Of a stretch of 9,950 bases of DNA, positions 1 to 6,659 are shown piece by piece. Each line of letters begins with the position of its first letter. The stretch's first letter is position 1. Both the position numbers and the translations under genes were made by a program. The notes under the pieces are model-generated. The model did no database searches and was not told where the DNA came from. It saw only the letters and a program-made list of their open reading frames with translations. This DNA comes from an uncultured Planctomycetaceae bacterium (GTDB taxonomy: Bacteria; Planctomycetota; Planctomycetia; Pirellulales; UBA1268): NCBI GenBank assembly GCA_937900985.1, contig CALCGM010000646.1, forward strand, positions 1 to 9,950. The letters are read 5' to 3'.

Positions 1-410
1 TCGCCAAGCTGACCCTCAAGGAGCGGCTCCTCGACCATCGCAATCAGGCCGCCTGCCGCTCCTGCCATGAGCGGATCGACCCCTGGGGCATCGCCCTGGA
101 AAACTACGATGCGATCGGCGGCTGGCGAGAGGAGGTCGGCGGGCAGCCGGTGGATGCCAGCAGCACGCTCTTCAACGGCCAGCAGCTCGACGGCGTTGCT
201 GGCCTCAAGCGCTATCTGCTTGAGGCGCGGGCAGGCCAGTTTCGCCGGGCGATGATTGCCAAACTCGCCCGGTATGCCGTGGGGCGGCCGCTGACCTTTG
301 CCGATCATGCCCAGGTGGAGGCGATCGCTGCCGACCTCGACGAGCGGGGCGATGGCCTTGCTACGATGATTGAGGTGCTTGTGGAGAGCGATCTGTTTCG
401 CTCGCCGTAG
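1..410 (+). CDS. C-terminal part of a planctomycetal cytochrome-type protein (DUF1588/DUF1585 region), 5' truncated
   Basis: The reading frame is open from base 3 to the TAG at 408-410 and continues upstream of the window; 135 residues are visible. Near its start is a c-type heme motif, CRSCH (visible residues 18-22), followed directly by ERIDPWGIALENYD and a GGWR segment. This arrangement (CxxCH, then IDPxGxxLExxD, then GxWR) is the hallmark of the DUF1588/DUF1585 end of large planctomycete and verrucomicrobial proteins that also carry DUF1587 and DUF1592 and are usually exported. The tail, with KLARYAVGRPLTFAD and a final ESDLFRSP, is typical of DUF1585. The family's role is not established; the heme motif suggests redox or electron transfer in the periplasm. 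The neighbouring DUF1552 gene is its usual genomic partner. Family assignment is confident; function is not. Confidence 0.88.
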   Translation, partial: AKLTLKERLLDHRNQAACRSCHERIDPWGIALENYDAIGGWREEVGGQPVDASSTLFNGQQLDGVAGLKRYLLEARAGQFRRAMIAKLARYAVGRPLTFADHAQVEAIAADLDERGDGLATMIEVLVESDLFRSP

Positions 411-417
411 GGAGCCG

Positions 418-436
418 CAGCACGTCCGGTGTGCTG
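418..436 (+). other. intercistronic hairpin between the cytochrome-type gene and the DUF1552 gene
   Basis: CAGCAC at 418-423 pairs perfectly with GTGCTG at 431-436 across a 7-base loop. No T-tract follows; the next bases lead straight into the AAGGAG ribosome binding site at 441-446. It therefore looks like an RNA structure inside a shared transcript (stability or processing) rather than an intrinsic terminator. A 6-bp stem can occur by chance in DNA this GC-rich. Confidence 0.3.
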
Positions 437-452
437 AAACAAGGAGAAGCCG

Positions 453-1850
453 ATGGCCGTCGACATCGCCCGCGTGAACCGTCGCCGCTTTCTGCGAGGA
501 ACCGGCGTGGCCCTGGCGGTGCCCTGGCTTGAGGTTGCCGCACCGCTCCACGCGGCAGCCGCGACCGCGGAGCCGATGCGTCGCCTGGCCTGCTTCTACA
601 TGCCCGATGGCGTGCCGATGCCGCTGCGGGAAGACCCGGCCTACCGCGAGTGGTCCTGGTTTCCGCATGGAGCCGGTAGCGACTTTACGTTCAGCAAGTG
701 CCTCGACCCGCTGGAGCCCCTGCGACAGCACGTGACCGTGCTCTCGGGCTTCTCCCATCCGCATGCCCGCAGCATCCACGGCCACTGCAACGCCGACCAG
801 TTTCTCACCGGTGCTGCGACTGGCGGCGGCGGCGACTATGCCAACGCGATCTCGCTCGACCAGGTGTTTGCAGCACACGTCGGCGACCGCACGCGGCTCT
901 CGTCGCTGGTGCTCTCCACCGATGGGGGCACCGGCACCTCCCGCGGCGCCCACACGCTGTCGTTCACCGCCAGCGGCCGACCGATCCCGGCCGAGCACCG
1001 GCCCAAGCAGATCTTCGACATGCTCTTCGTGAAGCAAGACGCGCGGGCGTCGCGGCGGCTGGCGATGAGCCAGAGCGTGCTCGACGATCTGCTCGAGGAT
1101 GCCCGCGGCCTCAAGCGGTCGATCTCTGCTGAGGATCAGCAGGCGGTCGATGCGTATCTCGAGAGTGTTCGCGAGACGGAGCTGAAGGTCGCCAAGGCCC
1201 GGGCCTGGCTCGACATTCCGCTGCCCCAGGTCGACGTGGATCACCTCACCCTCGACATCACGCCCGAGAAGCCGCAGACCTATCTCGAGACGATGTTTGA
1301 TCTGATGCACCTGGCCTTCATGACCGACTCCACCCGCGTGGCCACGTACCAGCTGGGCCGCGAAAACGGAATCGGGGTCAGCGACTACCTGGCCCGCGCC
1401 GTGGGCTTCCATCTCACCCACCAGCTCTCCCACGAGACCAAGCAGCCCGACGGCTGGAAGAACTTCGGCACCTACTGCCGCTTCTTAAGCGAGCAGCTCG
1501 GGCGGTTTCTCGACAAGCTCGAGGCCACGCCCGAACCTGCGGGCTCCGGGACGATGCTCGACAACACGCTCGTGCTCTTCGGGTCGGCGTCGAGCGCCTT
1601 CCATCTCTCCCGCAACTATCCGCTGGTCCTGGCGGGCGGCGGCTCGATGGGCTTCCGGCACGGGCAGTATCTCAACCGCGCCGGCGACCAGGTTCAGGGC
1701 GGGGCCTGGGACGGCGGCACTGAGCCGTGGCAGGAGGAACAGCTTCGCGAGGATCTGCCGCTTGCCAATCTGTTTGTCACGATGCTGCAGCGGCTCGGTG
1801 TGGAAATCGATCGGTTTGCCGACAGCAGCGGCACGGTTGACGAGGTCTAG
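453..1850 (+). CDS. DUF1552 family protein, Tat-exported
   Basis: This 465-residue protein starts at the ATG at 453, six bases after a clear AAGGAG at 441-446. The N-terminus is a twin-arginine signal: NRRRFLRG at residues 9-16, a hydrophobic stretch at about 17-29, and an alanine-rich cleavage region around 34-39 (LHAAAATA). Export in folded form to the periplasm is likely. The body matches the DUF1552 family, which resembles DUF1501 and alkaline-phosphatase-like folds: a MPDGVPMP segment, an LSGFSHPHARSIHGH segment early on, and a late NTLVLFGSASS block followed by PLVLAGGG. Length is normal for the family. Members are encoded next to DUF1592/1588/1585 cytochrome-type genes in planctomycetes, as here (42-bp gap), so the two probably act together, but no reaction is established. 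In the late block, where relatives often read GSxMSD, this protein has GSASSAF, so any catalytic role there is uncertain. Confidence 0.9.
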   Translation: MAVDIARVNRRRFLRGTGVALAVPWLEVAAPLHAAAATAEPMRRLACFYMPDGVPMPLREDPAYREWSWFPHGAGSDFTFSKCLDPLEPLRQHVTVLSGFSHPHARSIHGHCNADQFLTGAATGGGGDYANAISLDQVFAAHVGDRTRLSSLVLSTDGGTGTSRGAHTLSFTASGRPIPAEHRPKQIFDMLFVKQDARASRRLAMSQSVLDDLLEDARGLKRSISAEDQQAVDAYLESVRETELKVAKARAWLDIPLPQVDVDHLTLDITPEKPQTYLETMFDLMHLAFMTDSTRVATYQLGRENGIGVSDYLARAVGFHLTHQLSHETKQPDGWKNFGTYCRFLSEQLGRFLDKLEATPEPAGSGTMLDNTLVLFGSASSAFHLSRNYPLVLAGGGSMGFRHGQYLNRAGDQVQGGAWDGGTEPWQEEQLREDLPLANLFVTMLQRLGVEIDRFADSSGTVDEV

Positions 1851-1861
1851 CTCTCTGTGCG

Positions 1862-1882
1862 AAAAGCCATCCTTGGCCTTTT
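1862..1882 (+). terminator. putative intrinsic terminator after the DUF1552 gene
   Basis: Eleven bases after the DUF1552 stop, an AAAA run leads into GCCA (1866-1869), loop TCCT, TGGC (1874-1877), one C, then TTTT (1879-1882). The A and T runs can pair and extend the stem around a single bulged C. The arrangement is that of a small Rho-independent terminator, and it separates the cytochrome/DUF1552 pair from the hydroxyproline operon. The 4-bp GC core and short T run make it weak. Confidence 0.4.
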
Positions 1883-1993
1883 GCCACTCAAGCGATGCCC
1901 TCCAGGCCGATGTTTTTGTAACACGTCTGCGAGCGGCAACCGGATGTGCGGCACTACGGCGTTTTCCCCCGATTCCCCTCAGAACAGCATCTG

Positions 1994-2926
1994 ATGAATG
2001 TCTTCCAAGGCTGCATGCCTGCCCTGATGACCCCCTGCGACACCCGCGGGGAGCTGCTGCACGACGTCCTTGTGGCAACCGCCAGGCAGCTGATCGATGC
2101 CGGCATGTCGGCGGTGATCTACTGCGGCTCGATGGGCGACTGGCCGCTGCTGACTGATGCCCAGCGGCAGGAAGGGGTGCGGCGGCTGAGCGACGCCGGG
2201 ATCCCCGTCATCGTCGGCACCGGTGCCCAAAACCCCGCCGCTGCCGCGACCCACGCAGCGCATGCCGCCGAGGCTGGAGCAGCGGGGCTGATGGTGATTC
2301 CGCGGGTGCTCTCCCGGGGCACCTCAGTCACCGCCCAGCGGCATCATTTCGCCGGCATCCTCAAGGCGGCCAACGGCCTGCCGGCGGTGATCTACAACAG
2401 CCCCTACTACGGCTTTGAGACCAAGGCGGATCTCTTCTTTCAGCTGCGACAGGAGTTTCCCAACCTCGTCGGCTTCAAGGAGTTTGGCGGGGCGGCCTCA
2501 CTGACCTACGCCGCCGAGCACATCACCAGCGGCGACCCCGATCTGGCCCTGATGGTGGGCGTCGACACGCAGGTGTTTCACGGCGTGGTCCGCTGCGGGG
2601 CAGTCGGAGCGATCACCGGCGTGGGCAACGCCCTGCCGCGGGAGGTGCTCCGTCTGTTTGAACTCTGCCGACAGGCGGCCGCAGGTGATGCCGAGGCGCG
2701 GCGGCTGGCCGGTGAACTCGATGCGGCGCTCTCGGTGCTCTCCACCTACGACGAAGGGCCTGATCTCGTTCTTTACTACAAGCAGCTGATGGTGCTCGAA
2801 GGCCACGCCGAGTATGCCTGTCAGCTCAATCCCAGCGACATGCTGAGCCGTTCACAGCGAGGCTTCCTGGAAGCGCAGTGGCGGCAGTTTCGTTCCTGGT
2901 GGGACGCCTGGCCGGGCCGAGGCTGA
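1994..2926 (+). CDS. DapA/DHDPS-superfamily lyase, probable 1-pyrroline-4-hydroxy-2-carboxylate deaminase
   Basis: A 310-residue class I aldolase-type TIM barrel. The predicted reaction is deamination of 1-pyrroline-4-hydroxy-2-carboxylate to 2-oxoglutarate semialdehyde and ammonia in the cytosol, the third step of 4-hydroxyproline breakdown. Counting from the ATG at 1994, the Schiff-base lysine is K162 in GFKEFGG and the catalytic tyrosine is Y134 in YNSPYYGF. The DapA GTTGE-type loop is replaced by GSMGDWPLLT (45-54), so true dihydrodipicolinate synthase activity is unlikely. I chose 1994 because family members begin close to the FQGCMPALMTP segment. An in-frame ATG at 1946 would add 16 residues without family support. 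Neither start has a good ribosome binding site. It is first in the operon, two bases ahead of the epimerase gene, and that context decides the substrate. Alternatives are another 2-oxo-acid lyase of the same superfamily. Confidence 0.85.
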   Translation: MNVFQGCMPALMTPCDTRGELLHDVLVATARQLIDAGMSAVIYCGSMGDWPLLTDAQRQEGVRRLSDAGIPVIVGTGAQNPAAAATHAAHAAEAGAAGLMVIPRVLSRGTSVTAQRHHFAGILKAANGLPAVIYNSPYYGFETKADLFFQLRQEFPNLVGFKEFGGAASLTYAAEHITSGDPDLALMVGVDTQVFHGVVRCGAVGAITGVGNALPREVLRLFELCRQAAAGDAEARRLAGELDAALSVLSTYDEGPDLVLYYKQLMVLEGHAEYACQLNPSDMLSRSQRGFLEAQWRQFRSWWDAWPGRG

Positions 2927-2928
2927 TC

Positions 2929-3915
2929 ATGTCGCAGACAACCGTGCAGACGGCGTGTGAGCGGATCGCATTCATCGACAGCCATACCGCCGGTGAGCCG
3001 ACGCGGCTGATCCTGGCTGGCGGGCCCGACCTGGGCGGTGGCTCCGTTGCCGCACAGCGGGACCGGCTTCGCGAGCACGACTGGCTTCGCCGCTGCGTGA
3101 TCCATGAGCCGCGGGGCCATGAGGCGATCGTGGGAGCGGTGCTCTGCACGCCTGAGGATCCGCAGGCGGCCTGTGGTGTGATCTTCATCAACAACACCGG
3201 CATTCTCGGCATGTGCGGCCACGGCACGATCGGCGTGGCGGTCACGCTGCATGCGATGGGCCGCATCGGCCTGGGCCGGCACCGCTTCGAGACGCCGGTG
3301 GGGCCGGTCGAGGTGGAGCTGCTCTCGCCACACCGAGTGGCGATGGAAAACGTGCCGAGCTTCCGGCATCGGCAGGGTGTGACGGTCGAGGTCGACGGGC
3401 TCGGCCCGGTCACCGGCGATATCGCCTGGGGCGGCAACTGGTTTTTCCTGTCACCCAACGCACCATGCCCGGTGGCCGCTGAGAACATTCCGCAGCTGCT
3501 CGACGCGGCGGCTCGCGTCCGTCGCGGGCTTGAGCGGGCGGGGATCTGTGGAGCTGCTGGCGGCGAGATCGACCACATCGAGTTTTTCGAGCACAGCCAG
3601 ACACCGGGCGTCGATGCCCGCAACTTCGTCTACTGCCCCGGCGGGGCCTTTGACCGCTCGCCCTGCGGCACCGGCACGAGCGCCACGCTCGCCTGCCTGG
3701 CTGCCGATGGCAGGCTCGCTCCGGGGGCGACCTGGGTGCAGGAGAGTGTGCTCGGAGGGCGGTTCGAAGGACGGTATCGCCCGGCCGACGGAGGGCGGGT
3801 GATTCCCACGATCACGGGCGACGCCTACGTGACCGCGGAGGGCTTTCTCCTGCGACAGCCGGGCGATCCCTTTGCAGAAGGCCTTTTGCAGAAGCCAGAA
3901 GGAACGGGCCGATGA
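2929..3915 (+). CDS. proline racemase family protein, probable 4-hydroxyproline 2-epimerase
   Basis: A 328-residue PLP-independent epimerase predicted to convert trans-4-hydroxy-L-proline to cis-4-hydroxy-D-proline by two-base chemistry in the cytosol. Both catalytic cysteines are present: C96 in GMCGHGTIG and C246 in SPCGTGTSA. The second cysteine argues against the trans-3-hydroxy-L-proline dehydratases, which carry threonine there. The N-terminal FIDSHTAGEPTR segment and the central GGNWFF segment are family signatures, and length is typical. The start at 2929 lies two bases after the upstream stop with GAGG at 2919-2922 as binding site; an ATG at 2878 would overlap the lyase gene and lacks family support. 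The stop overlaps the next start (ATGA at 3912-3915), implying translational coupling. Hydroxyproline is favoured over proline as substrate because of the flanking lyase and dehydrogenase; sequence alone does not exclude proline racemase. Confidence 0.88.
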   Translation: MSQTTVQTACERIAFIDSHTAGEPTRLILAGGPDLGGGSVAAQRDRLREHDWLRRCVIHEPRGHEAIVGAVLCTPEDPQAACGVIFINNTGILGMCGHGTIGVAVTLHAMGRIGLGRHRFETPVGPVEVELLSPHRVAMENVPSFRHRQGVTVEVDGLGPVTGDIAWGGNWFFLSPNAPCPVAAENIPQLLDAAARVRRGLERAGICGAAGGEIDHIEFFEHSQTPGVDARNFVYCPGGAFDRSPCGTGTSATLACLAADGRLAPGATWVQESVLGGRFEGRYRPADGGRVIPTITGDAYVTAEGFLLRQPGDPFAEGLLQKPEGTGR

Positions 3916-5183
3916 GCGGCGAACACGCGGAGCTGACGAGCGGTTCGGTTCTCGTGGCCGGCGGTGGCATCGTGGGCATCGCCTGCAGCCACTACCTCCA
4001 GGCCGCGGGCTTTGAGGTCACGGTCATCGATCACGGTGAGATCGGTGGTGAGTGTTCGCATGGCAACTGCGGCTACATCTGCCCCAGCCATGTCGCGCCG
4101 CTGACGGAGCCGGGGGCGATGAAGCTGGCGATGAAGTCACTCTTCAATCCCCGCTCCCCCTTTCGCGTGAAGCCCCGGCTAAGCCCCGCGCTTGCCTGGT
4201 GGATGCTGCAGTTTGCCAGGCGGTGCACCCATCGGCAGGTGCTCTCCGCGGGCCGGCATCTGCAGACGATCCTTGAGGCGTCGATCGCGGAATACCGATC
4301 GCTGATGGCCAGCGAACAGCTCGACTGCGAGTGGGAGGAGCAGGGGCTGCTGTATGTCTTTGAGCACGAGGGGCCGCTGGAGGCCTTTGCCGCTGAAGAC
4401 CGCATGCTGACGGAAAACTTCGGCCTCTCGGCTGCGCGGATTGCCGGAGCGGATCTCCCCGACTTCGATCCCGGCCTCAAGCCCGGCCTGGCCGGGGGCT
4501 TTCACTACCCTGGCGACGCCTCCGTGCGACCCGACCGGCTCTGCTCGAGCTGGGTGGAGCGGCTGCGAGCGCGGGGCGTTGGCTTTCGCGAGCACTGCAG
4601 CCTGACGCGGGTGCTCCGCGAGGGCAACCGAATCGTCGGCCTGGAGACCTCCCAGGGCCGGCTTGCCGCCGACCACTATGTGTTTGCCCTCGGGGCCCGC
4701 AGCACGCTCTGGTCGCAGCAGCTGGGAATCTCGATCCCGATTGAGCCCGGCAAGGGCTATTCGATGACGATGGCCCGCCCTGAGCACTGCCCGAGCCACC
4801 CGATCCTGTTTCCCGAGCAGAAGGTGGGCGTGTCACCCTTCGAGCAGGGCATGCGGCTGGGTTCGATGATGGAGTTTGCCGGCTACGACACGACGATCCC
4901 GCCGCAGAGAATCGCCCAGCTTCGGGATGCCGCCAGGCGGTATCTCGTGGCAAACGTCGATGGCCCAGCCGAGGAGACCTGGTTTGGCTGGCGGCCGATG
5001 ACCTGGGACAGCCTGCCGATCATCGGGGCGGTGCCGGGGCTCGCTGGCGGCTATCTGGCCACGGGCCACAACATGATCGGCGTCACGCTGGCCGCGGCGA
5101 CGGGCCGGCTGGTGGCCGACCTCGTGGCTGGCCGCGAGCCGTTCATTGATGCGGCGGCCTACGCACCAGGCCGATTTTCGTGA
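3912..5183 (+). CDS. FAD-dependent D-amino-acid dehydrogenase (DadA-like), probable D-hydroxyproline dehydrogenase
   Basis: A 423-residue flavoprotein of the DAO family. The predicted role is oxidation of cis-4-hydroxy-D-proline to 1-pyrroline-4-hydroxy-2-carboxylate, passing electrons to the respiratory chain or to oxygen. The FAD-binding Rossmann motif is GGGIVG at 17-22, followed by VTVID with the ribose-binding acidic residue at D40. The GECSHGNCGYICPSH segment follows, as in DadA relatives. The C-terminus carries the second flavin-contact region, WFGWRPMTWDSLPIIG, then a GGYLATGHNMIGVTLA segment. Length is typical and there is no signal peptide. AAGGA at 3899-3903 precedes the ATG by eight bases, and the start overlaps the epimerase stop by four bases. 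Its position with an epimerase and a DapA-type deaminase makes D-hydroxyproline the best substrate guess; a broader D-amino-acid dehydrogenase remains possible. Confidence 0.87.
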   Translation: MSGEHAELTSGSVLVAGGGIVGIACSHYLQAAGFEVTVIDHGEIGGECSHGNCGYICPSHVAPLTEPGAMKLAMKSLFNPRSPFRVKPRLSPALAWWMLQFARRCTHRQVLSAGRHLQTILEASIAEYRSLMASEQLDCEWEEQGLLYVFEHEGPLEAFAAEDRMLTENFGLSAARIAGADLPDFDPGLKPGLAGGFHYPGDASVRPDRLCSSWVERLRARGVGFREHCSLTRVLREGNRIVGLETSQGRLAADHYVFALGARSTLWSQQLGISIPIEPGKGYSMTMARPEHCPSHPILFPEQKVGVSPFEQGMRLGSMMEFAGYDTTIPPQRIAQLRDAARRYLVANVDGPAEETWFGWRPMTWDSLPIIGAVPGLAGGYLATGHNMIGVTLAAATGRLVADLVAGREPFIDAAAYAPGRFS

Positions 5184-5194
5184 AACGCGTTCAC
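5180..5194. repeat. palindrome spanning two convergent stop codons
   Basis: GTGAA at 5180-5184 and TTCAC at 5190-5194 form a perfect inverted repeat around ACGCG. The TGA of the + strand dehydrogenase gene (5181-5183) and the TGA of the - strand esterase gene (5191-5193) sit symmetrically in the two arms. Only seven bases separate the stops and neither strand shows a T-tract, so any terminator function is uncertain. Confidence 0.45.
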
Positions 5195-6546
5195 AGCGAC
5201 GGGAGCATGCCCCGCTCGCGAAGCCAGGTGATCGCGCCACTTTGCCAGGCATCCCACGACGGACCCTTGTAGCCGTTGAGACCGTGGCCACCGTCAGGTA
5301 GCCGCAGCAAGACCGCCGGCAGACCATTCTCCCGGTAGGCACGGTAGAAGAGCTCGCTGTGGGCGATCGGCACGCCGGTGTCGTCGACTGCATGGGCCAA
5401 GAAGACTGGTGGCGACTCTGCTGAGACCTGACGATGGGGGGAAAACTGGAAGGCGATCTCCTCAGACGGGCTGTCGCCAAACAGGTTTTTTCGTGAGCCG
5501 GCATGGGCGGATTCGCCCATATCGATCACCGGATACACCAGGATCGCAAAGTCGGGACGCGACGAGAGCTGCTCAACAGGATCGTCGGCGAGCGGGTTGC
5601 CATCATCAAAGAGCGTGGCTGCTGTGGCCGCGAGGTGGCCGCCGGCTGAGAAGCCGATGATGCCAACTCGCTCAGGGTTGATCTTCCACTCCGCGGCATG
5701 CTGGCGAACGGTGCGGATCGCCCGTTTGGCATCGAGCAGCGGCACCTCGGTGCGGCCGTGGGGCAGCCGATACTCCAGCACGATGCCTGTGATGCCATGG
5801 ATGCCAAGCCACGTGGCGATGGAATGGCCTTCACCGTCAACCACAAGCCCACCGTAGCCCCCTCCCGGGCAGATCACGACCGCCGTGCCGGTTGGCTGGT
5901 CGGGGAGGTGCACGGTGAGAAAGGCGTTGTCGTCGACAGGGGCTGTGGTGCTGTTGCTGAGAATCGTGCCTGTCGGAGGCGTGCCTTCCCAGAGAGGCAT
6001 GCTGGGGAGCGGCTCGGCGGCCATGCTGCTGCAAGCGCCGAGCGCCAGCAGCAGTGGCAGGAAGAAGGCAGCGGCCCGTCCGGCCGAGGTCGGCTGCGAC
6101 GCAGTCGATGAAGAAGCGGCTGTTGGCAGGGAGGCGAGAGCCTCGCGACGGGCAGCAAGCAGGATCATGGCAAACGGTATCCACCAGAGGAGATCGTTGG
6201 TCGGCAGGGTCACGCCGAAGGCCGCAGGGACCTCACCGCGGATCAGGCCCCCGACATAGCCGAGCGGCCCGAAGATCTTCCCCAACAGACCGACCAACAC
6301 GATCGGCCAGTGTCGCAGCGGGTCGGTGGCTGCCGCAAGATAGCCGATGCCATAGACCCCAACGATCATCCCCACGCACTGCCAGATGAAGGGGTAGCGA
6401 GGCTCCTCCATGCCTGTCAGCAGAAACAGCCAGGCAGGAAAGAGCACCGTCACCGCTCCCCAGAGCAGGTTGTAGATGCCCGCGGCGAGAAGCCAGTGCT
6501 GCATCCAGGGACGGCTGTGGCTCGGTGAAGCGGGGCTGCGACTCAT
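5191..6546 (-). CDS. fusion of a four-helix membrane domain with an alpha/beta-hydrolase (esterase/lipase) domain
   Basis: A 451-residue protein in one uninterrupted frame. Residues about 16-132 form a four-helix membrane domain (helices near 16-43, 53-73, 80-101 and 117-132), with a WQCVGMIVGVYGIGYL segment like that of small stand-alone planctomycete membrane proteins. Residues 157-172 form a fifth hydrophobic segment resembling a signal peptide, ending in LGAC, a lipobox-like site. Residues about 190-451 are an alpha/beta-hydrolase of the BD-FAE/acetyl-esterase type: oxyanion region CPGGGYGGL (226-234), nucleophile S300 in GFSAGG, likely acid D388 or D389 in HAVDD, and H421 in DGGHGLNG. 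Basic residues (RR at 133-134) after helix 4 suggest N-in topology with the esterase in the periplasm. It lies 113 bp downstream of the sulfatase on the same strand, so it may share its transcript. Substrate is unknown; deacetylation of a polysaccharide or small ester is a guess. Confidence 0.82.
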   Translation of the reverse strand: MSRSPASPSHSRPWMQHWLLAAGIYNLLWGAVTVLFPAWLFLLTGMEEPRYPFIWQCVGMIVGVYGIGYLAAATDPLRHWPIVLVGLLGKIFGPLGYVGGLIRGEVPAAFGVTLPTNDLLWWIPFAMILLAARREALASLPTAASSSTASQPTSAGRAAAFFLPLLLALGACSSMAAEPLPSMPLWEGTPPTGTILSNSTTAPVDDNAFLTVHLPDQPTGTAVVICPGGGYGGLVVDGEGHSIATWLGIHGITGIVLEYRLPHGRTEVPLLDAKRAIRTVRQHAAEWKINPERVGIIGFSAGGHLAATAATLFDDGNPLADDPVEQLSSRPDFAILVYPVIDMGESAHAGSRKNLFGDSPSEEIAFQFSPHRQVSAESPPVFLAHAVDDTGVPIAHSELFYRAYRENGLPAVLLRLPDGGHGLNGYKGPSWDAWQSGAITWLRERGMLPSL

Positions 6547-6659
6547 CAGTGGGGCTCTCGTGGCAAAACGGCATCGCCGGAGTGATGCACAGACACACCC
6601 GGTTGAGAATCGTAGGCGCGTCCCCGAGATTGGCTTTTGAGTCTTCTTGAGAGCCCTTT

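Noticed and set aside
1883..1993. Possible promoter for the hydroxyproline operon (TTGCCA at 1881-1886; TGTAAC at 1917-1922)
   Set aside because: The two elements are about 30 bp apart, and no -10-like hexamer sits at proper spacing from either. A promoter must be nearby, but I cannot place it.
1946..1993. 16-residue N-terminal extension of the DapA-type protein
   Set aside because: The family begins close to the FQGCMPALMTP segment, and the extension has no family support or clear ribosome binding site.
1485..2078. - strand open frame opposite the DUF1552 3' end and the operon start
   Set aside because: Antisense shadow of a well-supported gene; composition typical of GC-rich spurious frames and no family resemblance.
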